The notes below the pieces were generated by a model. It was not told where the DNA came from, did no database searches, and saw only the letters and a program-made list of their open reading frames with translations. A stretch of DNA of 7,063 bases. Source: CAG-877 sp963589235. Its GTDB lineage: Bacteria > Bacillota_I > Bacilli_A > RF39 > UBA660. Below, one piece after another: positions 1 through 6,226 of this stretch; positions within the stretch are counted from its first letter, which is position 1; each line of letters begins with the position of its first letter. The position numbers were made by a program, and so were the translations under genes. The stretch lies in the NCBI GenBank assembly GCA_963589235.1, contig CAVAJX010000106.1:1-7063 (forward strand). Direction: 5' to 3'.

Positions 1-57
1 TCATACTTAATTCCGTTATTTATTAATAAACGGACTTCCAAAAGAAAATTAACGTGT

Positions 58-80
58 AAAGTGCTAAATGGCACTTTTTA
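58..80 (+). terminator. Rho-independent terminator of an upstream gene
   Basis: A 7-bp perfect stem (AAAGTGC at 58-64 with GCACTTT at 71-77) encloses a 6-base loop and runs into five Ts at 75-79. The T-run is on the + strand side, so it would end a transcript coming from the left edge of the window. The T tract is short, so efficiency may be modest. The gene it would serve lies outside the window: two of the three forward frames close within the first 26 bases, and the third stays open only through this hairpin and the promoter behind it. Confidence 0.6.
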
Positions 81-81
81 C

Positions 82-110
82 TTTACAAATCAACAAAAAT
101 ATGTTATAAT
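82..110 (+). promoter_or_regulatory. Sigma-A-type promoter for the J-domain/LysM gene
   Basis: TTTACA at 82-87 and TATAAT at 105-110 are separated by 17 bases, and a TG dinucleotide at 102-103 gives an extended -10 element. This is close to the consensus for the housekeeping sigma factor. Transcription should start near 117, leaving a leader of about 25 bases before the ATG at 143. The -35 box begins two bases after the upstream terminator, so the gene behind it is probably an independent transcription unit. Confidence 0.85.
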
Positions 111-142
111 CATACAGCAACGAAAAAAGGGGGACTGTTGCT

Positions 143-1681
143 ATGAAACCTGCAAGAAAATTAAATTATTATGAATTACTAGGTATAACCAAGCTTTCTT
201 CTCCAGAAGAAATAAAAAAAGCTTATCATAGTTGTGTAAAAGAATTTCACCCAGATTTATATCAATGTAAAGAAGAAGTAAGTGAACTAGAAATAAAAAT
301 TCGCGAAAATATTTCTAAACAAATAAACGTTGCTTATGAAACATTATCTGATATTTTCAAGAGTTGTCAATATGATAGTGAGTTAAAAGCTGGAGAAATG
401 TCTGAAAAAGAAAGATATTTATATGATTATACCATTTTCCAAGAAATTGATAACGGTTTAGATTCAAATAAACCTGTAGATTTTTATGCATTACTTGGTA
501 TAAATTATACTTCTTCTGTTGCCGAAATTGAAAAAGCTTTTTTTGAAAGAGTTGTATCATACCATCCAGATCTTCCTGTTAATAAAAATGCTCGTGAAGA
601 TGTCAAATCATTAAATAAATATATATATAAGTGTTTAGAAAAAGCATATATTATATTAACAAATGAAAAAAGTAGAGCAGAATACGATGAAACTTATAAA
701 GAAACATATTTAAAAAATAATGATGAAAAAAAAGAAGATAAAAAACAAGAAAGAAAAAATTATCAAACCAAAGAAAAAACAACAAGTAAAAAGAAATCTT
801 CTGGGAAAAAATATTCAGATATTAAAACAAAAAGTTTTATAGAAACAGTTAAAACTGGTTGGAAAGAAGTAAGAGATGATGAAAAAACAGAACCATTTAA
901 GGAACGTCATAAAAATGTTTCTGAACATCTTACCCATACAAAATTAGCCGACGCCAATTTATTAGTTTATAACATTAGTGCCGGTGCAATACATGTATGT
1001 TGTGAAACTTGGTACCAATTATACAAACTACGTTATATCACTGAAGATAATTTACCCAAATTTATTATCAGAAATCGTGTTACTATAGGTTCATTACTGT
1101 TAGCAGGGGCTCTAATTTTAACTCCAAAAAACGCATCGTCTCAAGATATCACTCCAGAAACAACACCAGCAGTACCAGAAATTACAGATACAATTCAAAC
1201 GAATGATGATACAAAAGAACAAGAATTAGAAGAAGAAACAATCACCTTAAACAAAGTATTTTTAGTTGAATATGGTGATACAGTTTATGACTATTCACTA
1301 GATTCTAATTCAACAATAGAATATATTGCTAAAGTAAATGATTTAGAGGTAAATTATGACAATAGTGTAAATATCCAAGCAGGACAAAAAATTACAGTTC
1401 CATATGTAATAAATAAAGAAGATTTATCCTACTATACATCTAGTAAAAATTATCCAGATGATATTCCTTTAACAACTTTTGCTAGTATTAATAATACTGA
1501 TATTGAGACATTATTACGTTTAAATCCTGAGGCAATAGAAGTAGATAATAAGGATTCAGAAAATACTACATACTTTGTTACATCAGAATCTCTAACAGTT
1601 CCAGATTTTATTTCTAAAAGTGAATATAAATCAATTAAAGCTCAAACTGAAGAATACACAAAAACAACTGGTAATAATTAA
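143..1681 (+). CDS. Membrane protein with tandem J domains and C-terminal LysM-like repeats
   Basis: I do not recognise this 512-residue protein as a named gene, but its parts are clear. Residues 8-78 form a J domain with HPD at 36-38, and residues 113-183 form a second with HPD at 141-143. The two align without gaps over 32 residues up to HPDL with 16 identities, which suggests internal duplication. A lysine-rich linker follows (about 185-250), then a hydrophobic stretch at 313-327 preceded by Lys/Arg. By the positive-inside rule this puts the J domains in the cytoplasm and the rest outside. Residues 373-422 look like a LysM domain (VEYGDT start, AGQKITVP end), and 440-490 resemble a weaker second copy (LLRLNP, SLTVPDF). 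J domains activate Hsp70 (DnaK) ATPase and LysM domains bind N-acetylglucosamine polymers such as peptidoglycan, so a link between a cytosolic chaperone and the cell wall is inferred, not shown. The ATG follows an AAAGGGGG ribosome binding site with 9 bases between. The region at 271-296 may be a further amphipathic or membrane-associated helix. Confidence 0.85.
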   Translation: MKPARKLNYYELLGITKLSSPEEIKKAYHSCVKEFHPDLYQCKEEVSELEIKIRENISKQINVAYETLSDIFKSCQYDSELKAGEMSEKERYLYDYTIFQEIDNGLDSNKPVDFYALLGINYTSSVAEIEKAFFERVVSYHPDLPVNKNAREDVKSLNKYIYKCLEKAYIILTNEKSRAEYDETYKETYLKNNDEKKEDKKQERKNYQTKEKTTSKKKSSGKKYSDIKTKSFIETVKTGWKEVRDDEKTEPFKERHKNVSEHLTHTKLADANLLVYNISAGAIHVCCETWYQLYKLRYITEDNLPKFIIRNRVTIGSLLLAGALILTPKNASSQDITPETTPAVPEITDTIQTNDDTKEQELEEETITLNKVFLVEYGDTVYDYSLDSNSTIEYIAKVNDLEVNYDNSVNIQAGQKITVPYVINKEDLSYYTSSKNYPDDIPLTTFASINNTDIETLLRLNPEAIEVDNKDSENTTYFVTSESLTVPDFISKSEYKSIKAQTEEYTKTTGNN

Positions 1682-1806
1682 AAAATAAAATTAAAGTAAA
1701 CAAATATAAAGAGATATTTTCAAGAATAATTTTAATATGAGTTCATATGATGTGAAAATAGATATTTTAGATTTTCAAAAAAATTCAGAATGTGTAAAAA
1801 TAAATG

Positions 1807-1835
1807 TTTGTATTTTGACTAAACTATGGTATAAT
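1807..1835 (+). promoter_or_regulatory. Extended -10 promoter of the rimP-nusA-rnpM-infB-rbfA operon
   Basis: A perfect TATAAT at 1830-1835 is preceded by TG at 1827-1828, making an extended -10 element. The -35 region at 1807-1812 (TTTGTA, 17-base spacer) is weak, which is usual for extended -10 promoters. Transcription should start near 1842, immediately before the leader hairpin. No other good promoter is visible inside the operon, so it probably drives all five genes. Some read-through from the preceding gene is also possible, because no terminator is visible after 1681. Confidence 0.75.
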
Positions 1836-1848
1836 ACACTTGAGAAAG

Positions 1849-1883
1849 GAGTGGGAAAGAAAAAATTCCCACTCTTATTATTT
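1849..1883 (+). promoter_or_regulatory. rimP leader hairpin, attenuator-like
   Basis: A perfect 9-bp stem pairs GAGTGGGAA (1849-1857) with TTCCCACTC (1866-1874) around an A-rich 8-base loop. TTATTATTT (1875-1883) follows directly, so the shape is that of an intrinsic terminator with an imperfect U tract. It lies between the predicted transcription start (about 1842) and the rimP ribosome binding site (1886-1891). In this place it would act as a partial terminator or attenuator for the whole operon. Terminator-like hairpins in rimP leaders are known in other bacteria, and in E. coli the operon is subject to NusA feedback. That this hairpin responds to NusA is inference. Confidence 0.65.
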
Positions 1884-1896
1884 GTAGGAGGTGGCC

Positions 1897-2145
1897 ATGA
1901 AAGAACAAATTAGTGAACTTGTAGATGATAAAATCAAAGATTTAAACGTATTTGTATCAGATGCATTTTATTCAGAACAAGAAGGAAAAAAACTATTTAA
2001 CATAGTACTTGATAGTGAAGACACAATTGATTTAAACCTTATTACAGAGGCATCAAGAATAATTAATAAAATAATGGATGAAAATAATAAAATACTAGAA
2101 GAAGTAGATGAATTAGATATTTACTCTAAAGAGAAAGGAGAATAA
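1897..2145 (+). CDS. rimP: Ribosome maturation factor RimP, N-terminal domain only
   Basis: RimP binds the small ribosomal subunit and assists early 30S maturation. The 82 residues match only the N-terminal alpha/beta domain of the family: an initial helix, a strand pair around KKLFNIVLDS (31-40), the helix with NLITEASRIINKIMDE (47-62), and a final strand at DELDIYS. Usual RimP proteins have about 150 residues. The SSPG-type linker motif and the SH3-like C-terminal domain are missing here, and nusA begins two bases after the stop, so there is no room for them. Identification rests on this weak pattern together with the position directly in front of nusA. The ATG at 1897 sits 5 bases after a perfect AGGAGG (1886-1891). 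An in-frame GTG at 1891 would lie within that site and is a worse start. The last codons contain the nusA ribosome binding site, so the short end looks settled rather than a recent frameshift. Confidence 0.75.
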   Translation: MKEQISELVDDKIKDLNVFVSDAFYSEQEGKKLFNIVLDSEDTIDLNLITEASRIINKIMDENNKILEEVDELDIYSKEKGE

Positions 2146-2147
2146 AG

Positions 2148-3329
2148 ATGAACGGAAAAGAATTTAAAAAGGCACTTGATAATATCGTTAAAGAAAAGGA
2201 TATTGATCCAGAAGTAGTATATGAAGCAATGGAATTAGCCCTAACTTCAGCATACAAGAAAAACTTCAATTCTAAAACTAATGTTAAAGTCTTATTCGAT
2301 AGAGCAACAGGAGAAATAAAAGTATATTCATATCTTACAGTTGTACCAGATGATAAAATGACAAAAGAAGAATATGAAGACTACTTATTCGAACATTATA
2401 CTGATGAAGATGAAGATGAGGAAGAAGAAGAAACTGTAGAAGAAGAAAAGGAAAAAACACCAGTTTATGAATACTTCAATCCAGAAACTGAAATCAAACT
2501 TAGTGAAGCTAAGAAAATTGATAAAATGTTAGAAGTAGGAGATACTATTGATCATGAAGTAACTCCAAAAGACTTCGGACGTGTAGCTGCTTCAACTGCA
2601 AAACAAGTAGTAGTACAAAAAATAAGAGAGGCTGAAAGAAACAGTATTGTTGATGAATTTGGTGATAAACAAGATGAATTATTAATTGGTACTGTTGCCT
2701 TAGAAGATACAGACAACTACTTCATTGACTTAGGAAGAACAAACGGAATATTACCCAAAAAAGATATTATTCCAGGTGAAAAAATTGTCATGGGTTCTCA
2801 AATTAAAGTTTATGTTACTAAAGTAGATAACAACGGTAAAAACTTACTAATTCTATTAAGTAGAACTCACTATGGTTTTGTAAAAAGACTATTTGAACTT
2901 GAAATACCAGAATTAGCTGATGGAACAGTAATGTTATACAGTGTAGCAAGAGACCCAGGAAACAGAAGCAAAGTTGCTGTCTATTCTGAAAAAGCAAATG
3001 TTGATCCAATTGGAGCGTGTATTGGTGAAAAGGGTAGCCGTATAGCTAGAATCATTGAAGAATTACATGGTGAAAAACTAGATGTTGTAAGATACGACAA
3101 AGATCCAGCTGTATTTATTGAAAATGCTCTATCACCAGCAAAAGATTTAACTGTTGCTATAACAGATCCTAAGAAGCAAGAAGCAATGGTAATTGCCGAT
3201 GGAGACAACTTCTCTCTAGCTATAGGTAAAAAAGGACAAAATGCTCGTTTAGCTAGCAAATTAACACATTATAAAATTGATATTAAGACAACTGAACAAG
3301 CTAGAGAAGCAGGTATAAACTTTAGATAG
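2148..3329 (+). CDS. nusA: Transcription termination/antitermination factor NusA
   Basis: NusA binds RNA polymerase and nascent RNA and controls pausing, intrinsic termination and antitermination. The 393 residues show the family order: an N-terminal polymerase-binding domain (1-150, with EVTPKDFGRVAA at 137-148), an S1 domain (about 176-240), KH1 (GEKG loop at 293-296, followed by HGEKLDVV) and KH2 (GKKG loop at 360-363, followed by QNARLASKL). The signature SRTHYGFVKRLFELE (238-252) has Tyr where Pro is common. Compared with B. subtilis NusA as I recall it, about 40 extra residues lie within the N-terminal domain, including an acidic run at 86-103, while the protein ends just after AREAGI and lacks the acidic C-terminal tail. 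AAAGGAG (2134-2140) lies 7 bases before the ATG, inside the end of rimP, so translation of the two is probably coupled. Confidence 0.97.
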   Translation: MNGKEFKKALDNIVKEKDIDPEVVYEAMELALTSAYKKNFNSKTNVKVLFDRATGEIKVYSYLTVVPDDKMTKEEYEDYLFEHYTDEDEDEEEEETVEEEKEKTPVYEYFNPETEIKLSEAKKIDKMLEVGDTIDHEVTPKDFGRVAASTAKQVVVQKIREAERNSIVDEFGDKQDELLIGTVALEDTDNYFIDLGRTNGILPKKDIIPGEKIVMGSQIKVYVTKVDNNGKNLLILLSRTHYGFVKRLFELEIPELADGTVMLYSVARDPGNRSKVAVYSEKANVDPIGACIGEKGSRIARIIEELHGEKLDVVRYDKDPAVFIENALSPAKDLTVAITDPKKQEAMVIADGDNFSLAIGKKGQNARLASKLTHYKIDIKTTEQAREAGINFR

Positions 3330-3339
3330 GAGGACTATT

Positions 3340-3603
3340 ATGAAAGTAAAGAAAATTCCTCTAAGAACATGTATAATTACAAAAGAAAAATTACCTAAAC
3401 AAGAGTTACTTCGTATAGTAAGAACTAAAGAAGGTAATGTAGTTCCTGATGAAACAGGAAAAATAAATGGTCATGGTGCATATATTAAAAAAGATATTGC
3501 AGTATTAGAAAAAGTAAAAAAGTCAAAAGCATTAGATAGAAAATTAGAATGCAATATAGAGGATAGTGTATATGAAGAAATAAGAAAAATTATAGAAAAG
3601 TGA
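3340..3603 (+). CDS. rnpM: YlxR family RNA-binding protein, RNase P modulator RnpM
   Basis: This 87-residue protein belongs to the YlxR family, renamed RnpM in B. subtilis, where it binds the RNase P RNA and modulates its activity. The family hallmarks are present: RTCI near the start (9-12), PKQELLRIVR (19-28), the D-E-T-G-K turn (37-41), and GHGAY (44-48). The last normally reads GRGAY, so the conserved Arg is His here. The length is typical, at about 90 residues. An AGGAGG ribosome binding site (3328-3333) overlaps the nusA stop codon and lies 6 bases before the ATG, so translation is likely coupled to nusA. In many Firmicutes the next gene is ylxQ, an L7Ae-like protein. It is absent here and infB follows directly. 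Confidence 0.93.
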   Translation: MKVKKIPLRTCIITKEKLPKQELLRIVRTKEGNVVPDETGKINGHGAYIKKDIAVLEKVKKSKALDRKLECNIEDSVYEEIRKIIEK

Positions 3604-3614
3604 GGTGAGTCTTT

Positions 3615-5750
3615 ATGATGACTATAGAAGACTATGCATTAGATGTTGGGAAAACTATAGATGAGATTAAAGCTTTATGTGATAAAATTGGTATCAACTA
3701 CGAAGACGAAAAAACTCCTTTAGATGAAACTGATATTATTTTACTTGATAATGAACAACAAGATGCTGAAGATTATATAACAGGGGATATAGAAGACTTA
3801 GAAACTAAAGACTATGAAGAAGAAGTTAGTGATAAAGCTGAAAAGCTTGCTATGGATACTAAATTTGATTTAGATAACGAAACAAACTTCCAAAAAGTTA
3901 AAAGTAAGCCAGTAAAAAAGGCTGAGAATAAAAAAGAGTTTTTTAAAGAAAGAAAGAAAATCTATAAACATCGTGAAAAATTACAAAGCAATGAAACAGA
4001 ACAAGATGCAAATGTAATTTTATATGAAAATGGTATGACTGTTTCTGACTTAGCAAAAGCCTTAGAAGTAGGACCCGTAGAAGTAGTTAAAAAATTAATG
4101 GCCCTAGGAATTATGGCTTCAATTAATCAGTCAATAGATTATGATAGTGCTGAGGTTGTAGCATCAGAATACGACAAGGTATTAAAGAAAGCTGAAACAG
4201 CAGATATTTCTAACTTTGAAAACTATGAAATTTCAGATGCTGAAGAAGACTTAGTAGAACGTCCACCAGTTGTAACTATCATGGGACATGTTGACCATGG
4301 TAAAACTACTTTACTAGACTACATAAGAAAATCAAATGTAGCTTCAGGTGAAGCAGGTGGAATTACTCAAGCCATTGGTGCTTATTCAGTTAAATATAAA
4401 GACAAGTCAATTACATTTATTGATACACCTGGTCACGAAGCATTTACAGAAATGCGTGCTAGAGGTGCTTCAATTACCGATATAGTTATAATTATAGTAG
4501 CAGCAGATGATGGTGTAATGCCACAAACAAAAGAAGCAATTGATCATGCCAAAGCTGCTGGAGTACCTATAATAGTAGCCATAAATAAAATTGATAAACC
4601 AGACGCTAATATTGAAAGAATTATGACAGCCCTAGTAGAAAATGGATTAACTCCAGAAGAATGGGGTGGAGATGTCATCGTTAATAAAATATCAGCAGCA
4701 ACAGGTGAAAATGTAAATGAATTATTAGACAACATACTATTAGTTGCCGAAATGGAAGGTTATAAAGCTAATCCTTCACGTTATGCAACAGGAGCAGTAA
4801 TTGAATCTAGAAAAGATAGTAAAGTTGGCTCAGTAATAACATTACTAATTCAAAATGGTACTCTTCGTTTAGGAGACCCTATAGTTATAGGAAACTCGTT
4901 TGGAAAGGTTCGTACTTTAAAAAATGACTTAGGACAAAATATTGTAGAAGCTTCTCCATCAACACCAGTTGAAGTAACCGGAATATCAGAAGTACCAAGT
5001 GCTGGTGATAAGTTCATGGCATTTGAATCAGAAAAACAAGCTAAACAAATAGCTGAAGAAAGAAAATTACGTAGTCGTGAAAAAGACAGTAATTTCTCAG
5101 GTATGACTTTAGAAGATTTATTTGGAAGAATCCAAGAAGGTATAAAAGAAATAAAAATAGTTTTAAAAGCCGATGTAAATGGAAGCTTAGAAGCTGTAAA
5201 AAATTCTTTAGAAAAAATATCTGTAGATGGCGTAAAAGTATCAGTTATAAGAGGTGCTGTTGGTGCTATAACTGAAAGTGATATCGTTCTAGCAAGTGCA
5301 TCAGATGCTTTAATTATCGGATTCAATGTAAGAGCTAATCAAAAGACCATGGATATGGCTAAACAATATAATATTCCAATAAAAACATACGATATTATAT
5401 ATAAAGTAGTAGAAGATATGGAAAAGGCTATGAAGGGTATGTTAGATCCTGAATATGAAGAAAAAGTAACTGGTACACTAGAAATTAGACAAATATTTAA
5501 GTTCTCAAAAATAGGTCTAATTGCTGGCTGCCATGTCTTATCAGGAACTATAAAAAATAATCAAAAAGCTAGAATTATAAGAGATGACGTTGTAGTATAC
5601 AATGGCTCAGTAAAAACTTTACAACATGAAAAAGATCAAGTAAAAGAAGTTAAAAAAGATATGGACTGTGGTATAACTTTAGAAAATTGTCAAGACTATA
5701 AGGAAAAAGATATCATTGAAGTATATGACCTTGTAGAAATAAAAAGGTAA
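3615..5750 (+). CDS. infB: Translation initiation factor IF-2
   Basis: IF2 is the GTPase that places initiator fMet-tRNA on the 30S subunit and promotes 50S joining. The 711 residues include an N-terminal helical region (about 4-30), a charged linker that changes from acidic (50-90) to basic (95-120), and the IF2_N domain at 134-190 (MTVSDLAKALEVGPVEVVKKLMALGI). The G domain has all motifs intact: G1 GHVDHGKT 224-231, G2 GGITQ 248-252, G3 DTPGH 270-274, G4 NKID 324-327 and G5 SAA 360-362. Domains II and III follow, and the C-terminal fMet-tRNA-binding domain ends in DIIEVYDLVEIKR. Two ATG codons stand side by side at 3615 and 3618. The GAGGTGA site (3602-3608) overlaps the rnpM stop and fits either, at 6 or 9 bases. 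No clear second start for a short IF2 form was identified. Confidence 0.98.
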   Translation: MMTIEDYALDVGKTIDEIKALCDKIGINYEDEKTPLDETDIILLDNEQQDAEDYITGDIEDLETKDYEEEVSDKAEKLAMDTKFDLDNETNFQKVKSKPVKKAENKKEFFKERKKIYKHREKLQSNETEQDANVILYENGMTVSDLAKALEVGPVEVVKKLMALGIMASINQSIDYDSAEVVASEYDKVLKKAETADISNFENYEISDAEEDLVERPPVVTIMGHVDHGKTTLLDYIRKSNVASGEAGGITQAIGAYSVKYKDKSITFIDTPGHEAFTEMRARGASITDIVIIIVAADDGVMPQTKEAIDHAKAAGVPIIVAINKIDKPDANIERIMTALVENGLTPEEWGGDVIVNKISAATGENVNELLDNILLVAEMEGYKANPSRYATGAVIESRKDSKVGSVITLLIQNGTLRLGDPIVIGNSFGKVRTLKNDLGQNIVEASPSTPVEVTGISEVPSAGDKFMAFESEKQAKQIAEERKLRSREKDSNFSGMTLEDLFGRIQEGIKEIKIVLKADVNGSLEAVKNSLEKISVDGVKVSVIRGAVGAITESDIVLASASDALIIGFNVRANQKTMDMAKQYNIPIKTYDIIYKVVEDMEKAMKGMLDPEYEEKVTGTLEIRQIFKFSKIGLIAGCHVLSGTIKNNQKARIIRDDVVVYNGSVKTLQHEKDQVKEVKKDMDCGITLENCQDYKEKDIIEVYDLVEIKR

Positions 5751-5759
5751 TAATAAATC

Positions 5760-6110
5760 ATGGCAAATATTAAAATAGAACGTTTAAATCATGCTTTTCA
5801 AGAAGAGATAAGTATGATTATAATGACTGAAATAAAAGATGAAGATATTAAGTTTGTAACTATTACAGGTGTAGATACAACTTCAGATTTAAGTTATGCC
5901 AAAGTATATTTCACAGTACTTGATGAAACAAAAAAAGAAACAACACTTGAAGCCTTAAATGGAGCTGCATCATTTATAAGAAGTAAACTAGCTGAAAGAG
6001 TAGAAATAAGACATACTCCAGAATTAAAATTTATATATGACACTTCAATAGAATATGGAAACCATATAGAAGAAATTATAGATAGTATTAACAAAGAGGA
6101 AAACAAGTAA
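5760..6110 (+). CDS. rbfA: Ribosome-binding factor RbfA
   Basis: RbfA is a small KH-fold protein that binds the 30S subunit near the 16S rRNA 5' end and helps late maturation and cold adaptation. The 116 residues match the family in length and sequence: an N-terminal helix with ERLNHAFQEEIS (7-18), the strand VTITGVDTTSDLSYAKVYF (33-51), the helix AASFIRSKLAERV (69-81), and the hallmark IRHTPELKFIYD (83-94). The ribosome binding site is poor: only AAAAAGG at 5741-5747 ending 12 bases before the ATG, across the infB stop. Translation therefore probably depends on ribosomes finishing infB. Many Firmicutes carry ylxP between infB and rbfA and truB/ribF after it. Here the operon ends with rbfA. 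Confidence 0.96.
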   Translation: MANIKIERLNHAFQEEISMIIMTEIKDEDIKFVTITGVDTTSDLSYAKVYFTVLDETKKETTLEALNGAASFIRSKLAERVEIRHTPELKFIYDTSIEYGNHIEEIIDSINKEENK

Positions 6111-6130
6111 TTATTGTTTTCTTTTTTTTT
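6099..6130 (+). terminator. Rho-independent terminator ending the operon
   Basis: GAAAACAA (6099-6106) pairs perfectly with TTGTTTTC (6114-6121) around a 7-base loop, and nine Ts follow (6122-6130). Further weak A-U and G-U pairs can extend the stem using these Ts. The rbfA stop codon (6108-6110) sits in the loop, so the stem begins inside the coding sequence. Ribosomes finishing rbfA would cover the upstream arm, which could lower termination while translation is active (inference). Confidence 0.85.
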
Positions 6131-6142
6131 CTATATTATAAT
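6114..6142 (+). promoter_or_regulatory. Likely promoter for the formate/nitrite transporter gene
   Basis: A perfect TATAAT at 6137-6142 has TTGTTT at 6114-6119 exactly 17 bases upstream. The -35 box matches the consensus at only three of six positions, but the T-rich spacer is compatible. The -35 box is also the downstream arm of the rbfA terminator. Transcription would start near 6149, a few bases before the inverted repeat at 6154-6194. No better promoter is visible before the ATG at 6227. Confidence 0.55.
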
Positions 6143-6153
6143 AGACTTGGTGA

Positions 6154-6194
6154 TAATATGTTTTGTAAAATATTAAAGTAGACAAAACATATTA
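6154..6194. repeat. Perfect 13-bp inverted repeat in the leader of the transporter gene
   Basis: TAATATGTTTTGT (6154-6166) is matched exactly by its complement ACAAAACATATTA (6182-6194), with a 15-base spacer. It lies between the predicted transcription start and the ATG at 6227. No T-run follows, so it is not an intrinsic terminator. It could be a DNA operator with two half-sites about 27 bp apart, or an RNA stem in the 5' leader. It does not fit the Rex or Fnr operator patterns I know. Confidence 0.75.
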
Positions 6195-6226
6195 AACATT
6201 ATTAATGAAAGAAGTGAAGAAATTAT

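Noticed and set aside
13..33. Palindrome-like CCGTT...AACGG near the left edge
   Set aside because: Only five base pairs are perfect. A longer pairing needs a bulge, so it is too weak to call an operator or terminator.
1743..1750. TCATATGA palindrome between the J-domain gene and rimP
   Set aside because: Eight bases in AT-rich DNA is expected by chance, and no partner site was seen.
1815..1820. TTGACT as the -35 box of the operon promoter
   Set aside because: Only 9 bases separate it from TATAAT, far too close. The extended -10 explains the promoter better.
1891..1896. GTG at 1891 as the start of rimP
   Set aside because: It lies within the AGGAGG ribosome binding site region. The ATG at 1897 has ideal spacing.
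1737..1913. Open frame of 58 codons between the J-domain gene and rimP, overlapping the rimP start out of frame
   Set aside because: It has no ribosome binding site, runs through the operon promoter and leader hairpin, and its product resembles nothing I know. Most likely chance.
4850..5326. Long open frame on the - strand within infB
   Set aside because: It lies wholly inside the well-supported infB coding sequence, has no recognisable domains, and reflects codon bias on the opposite strand.
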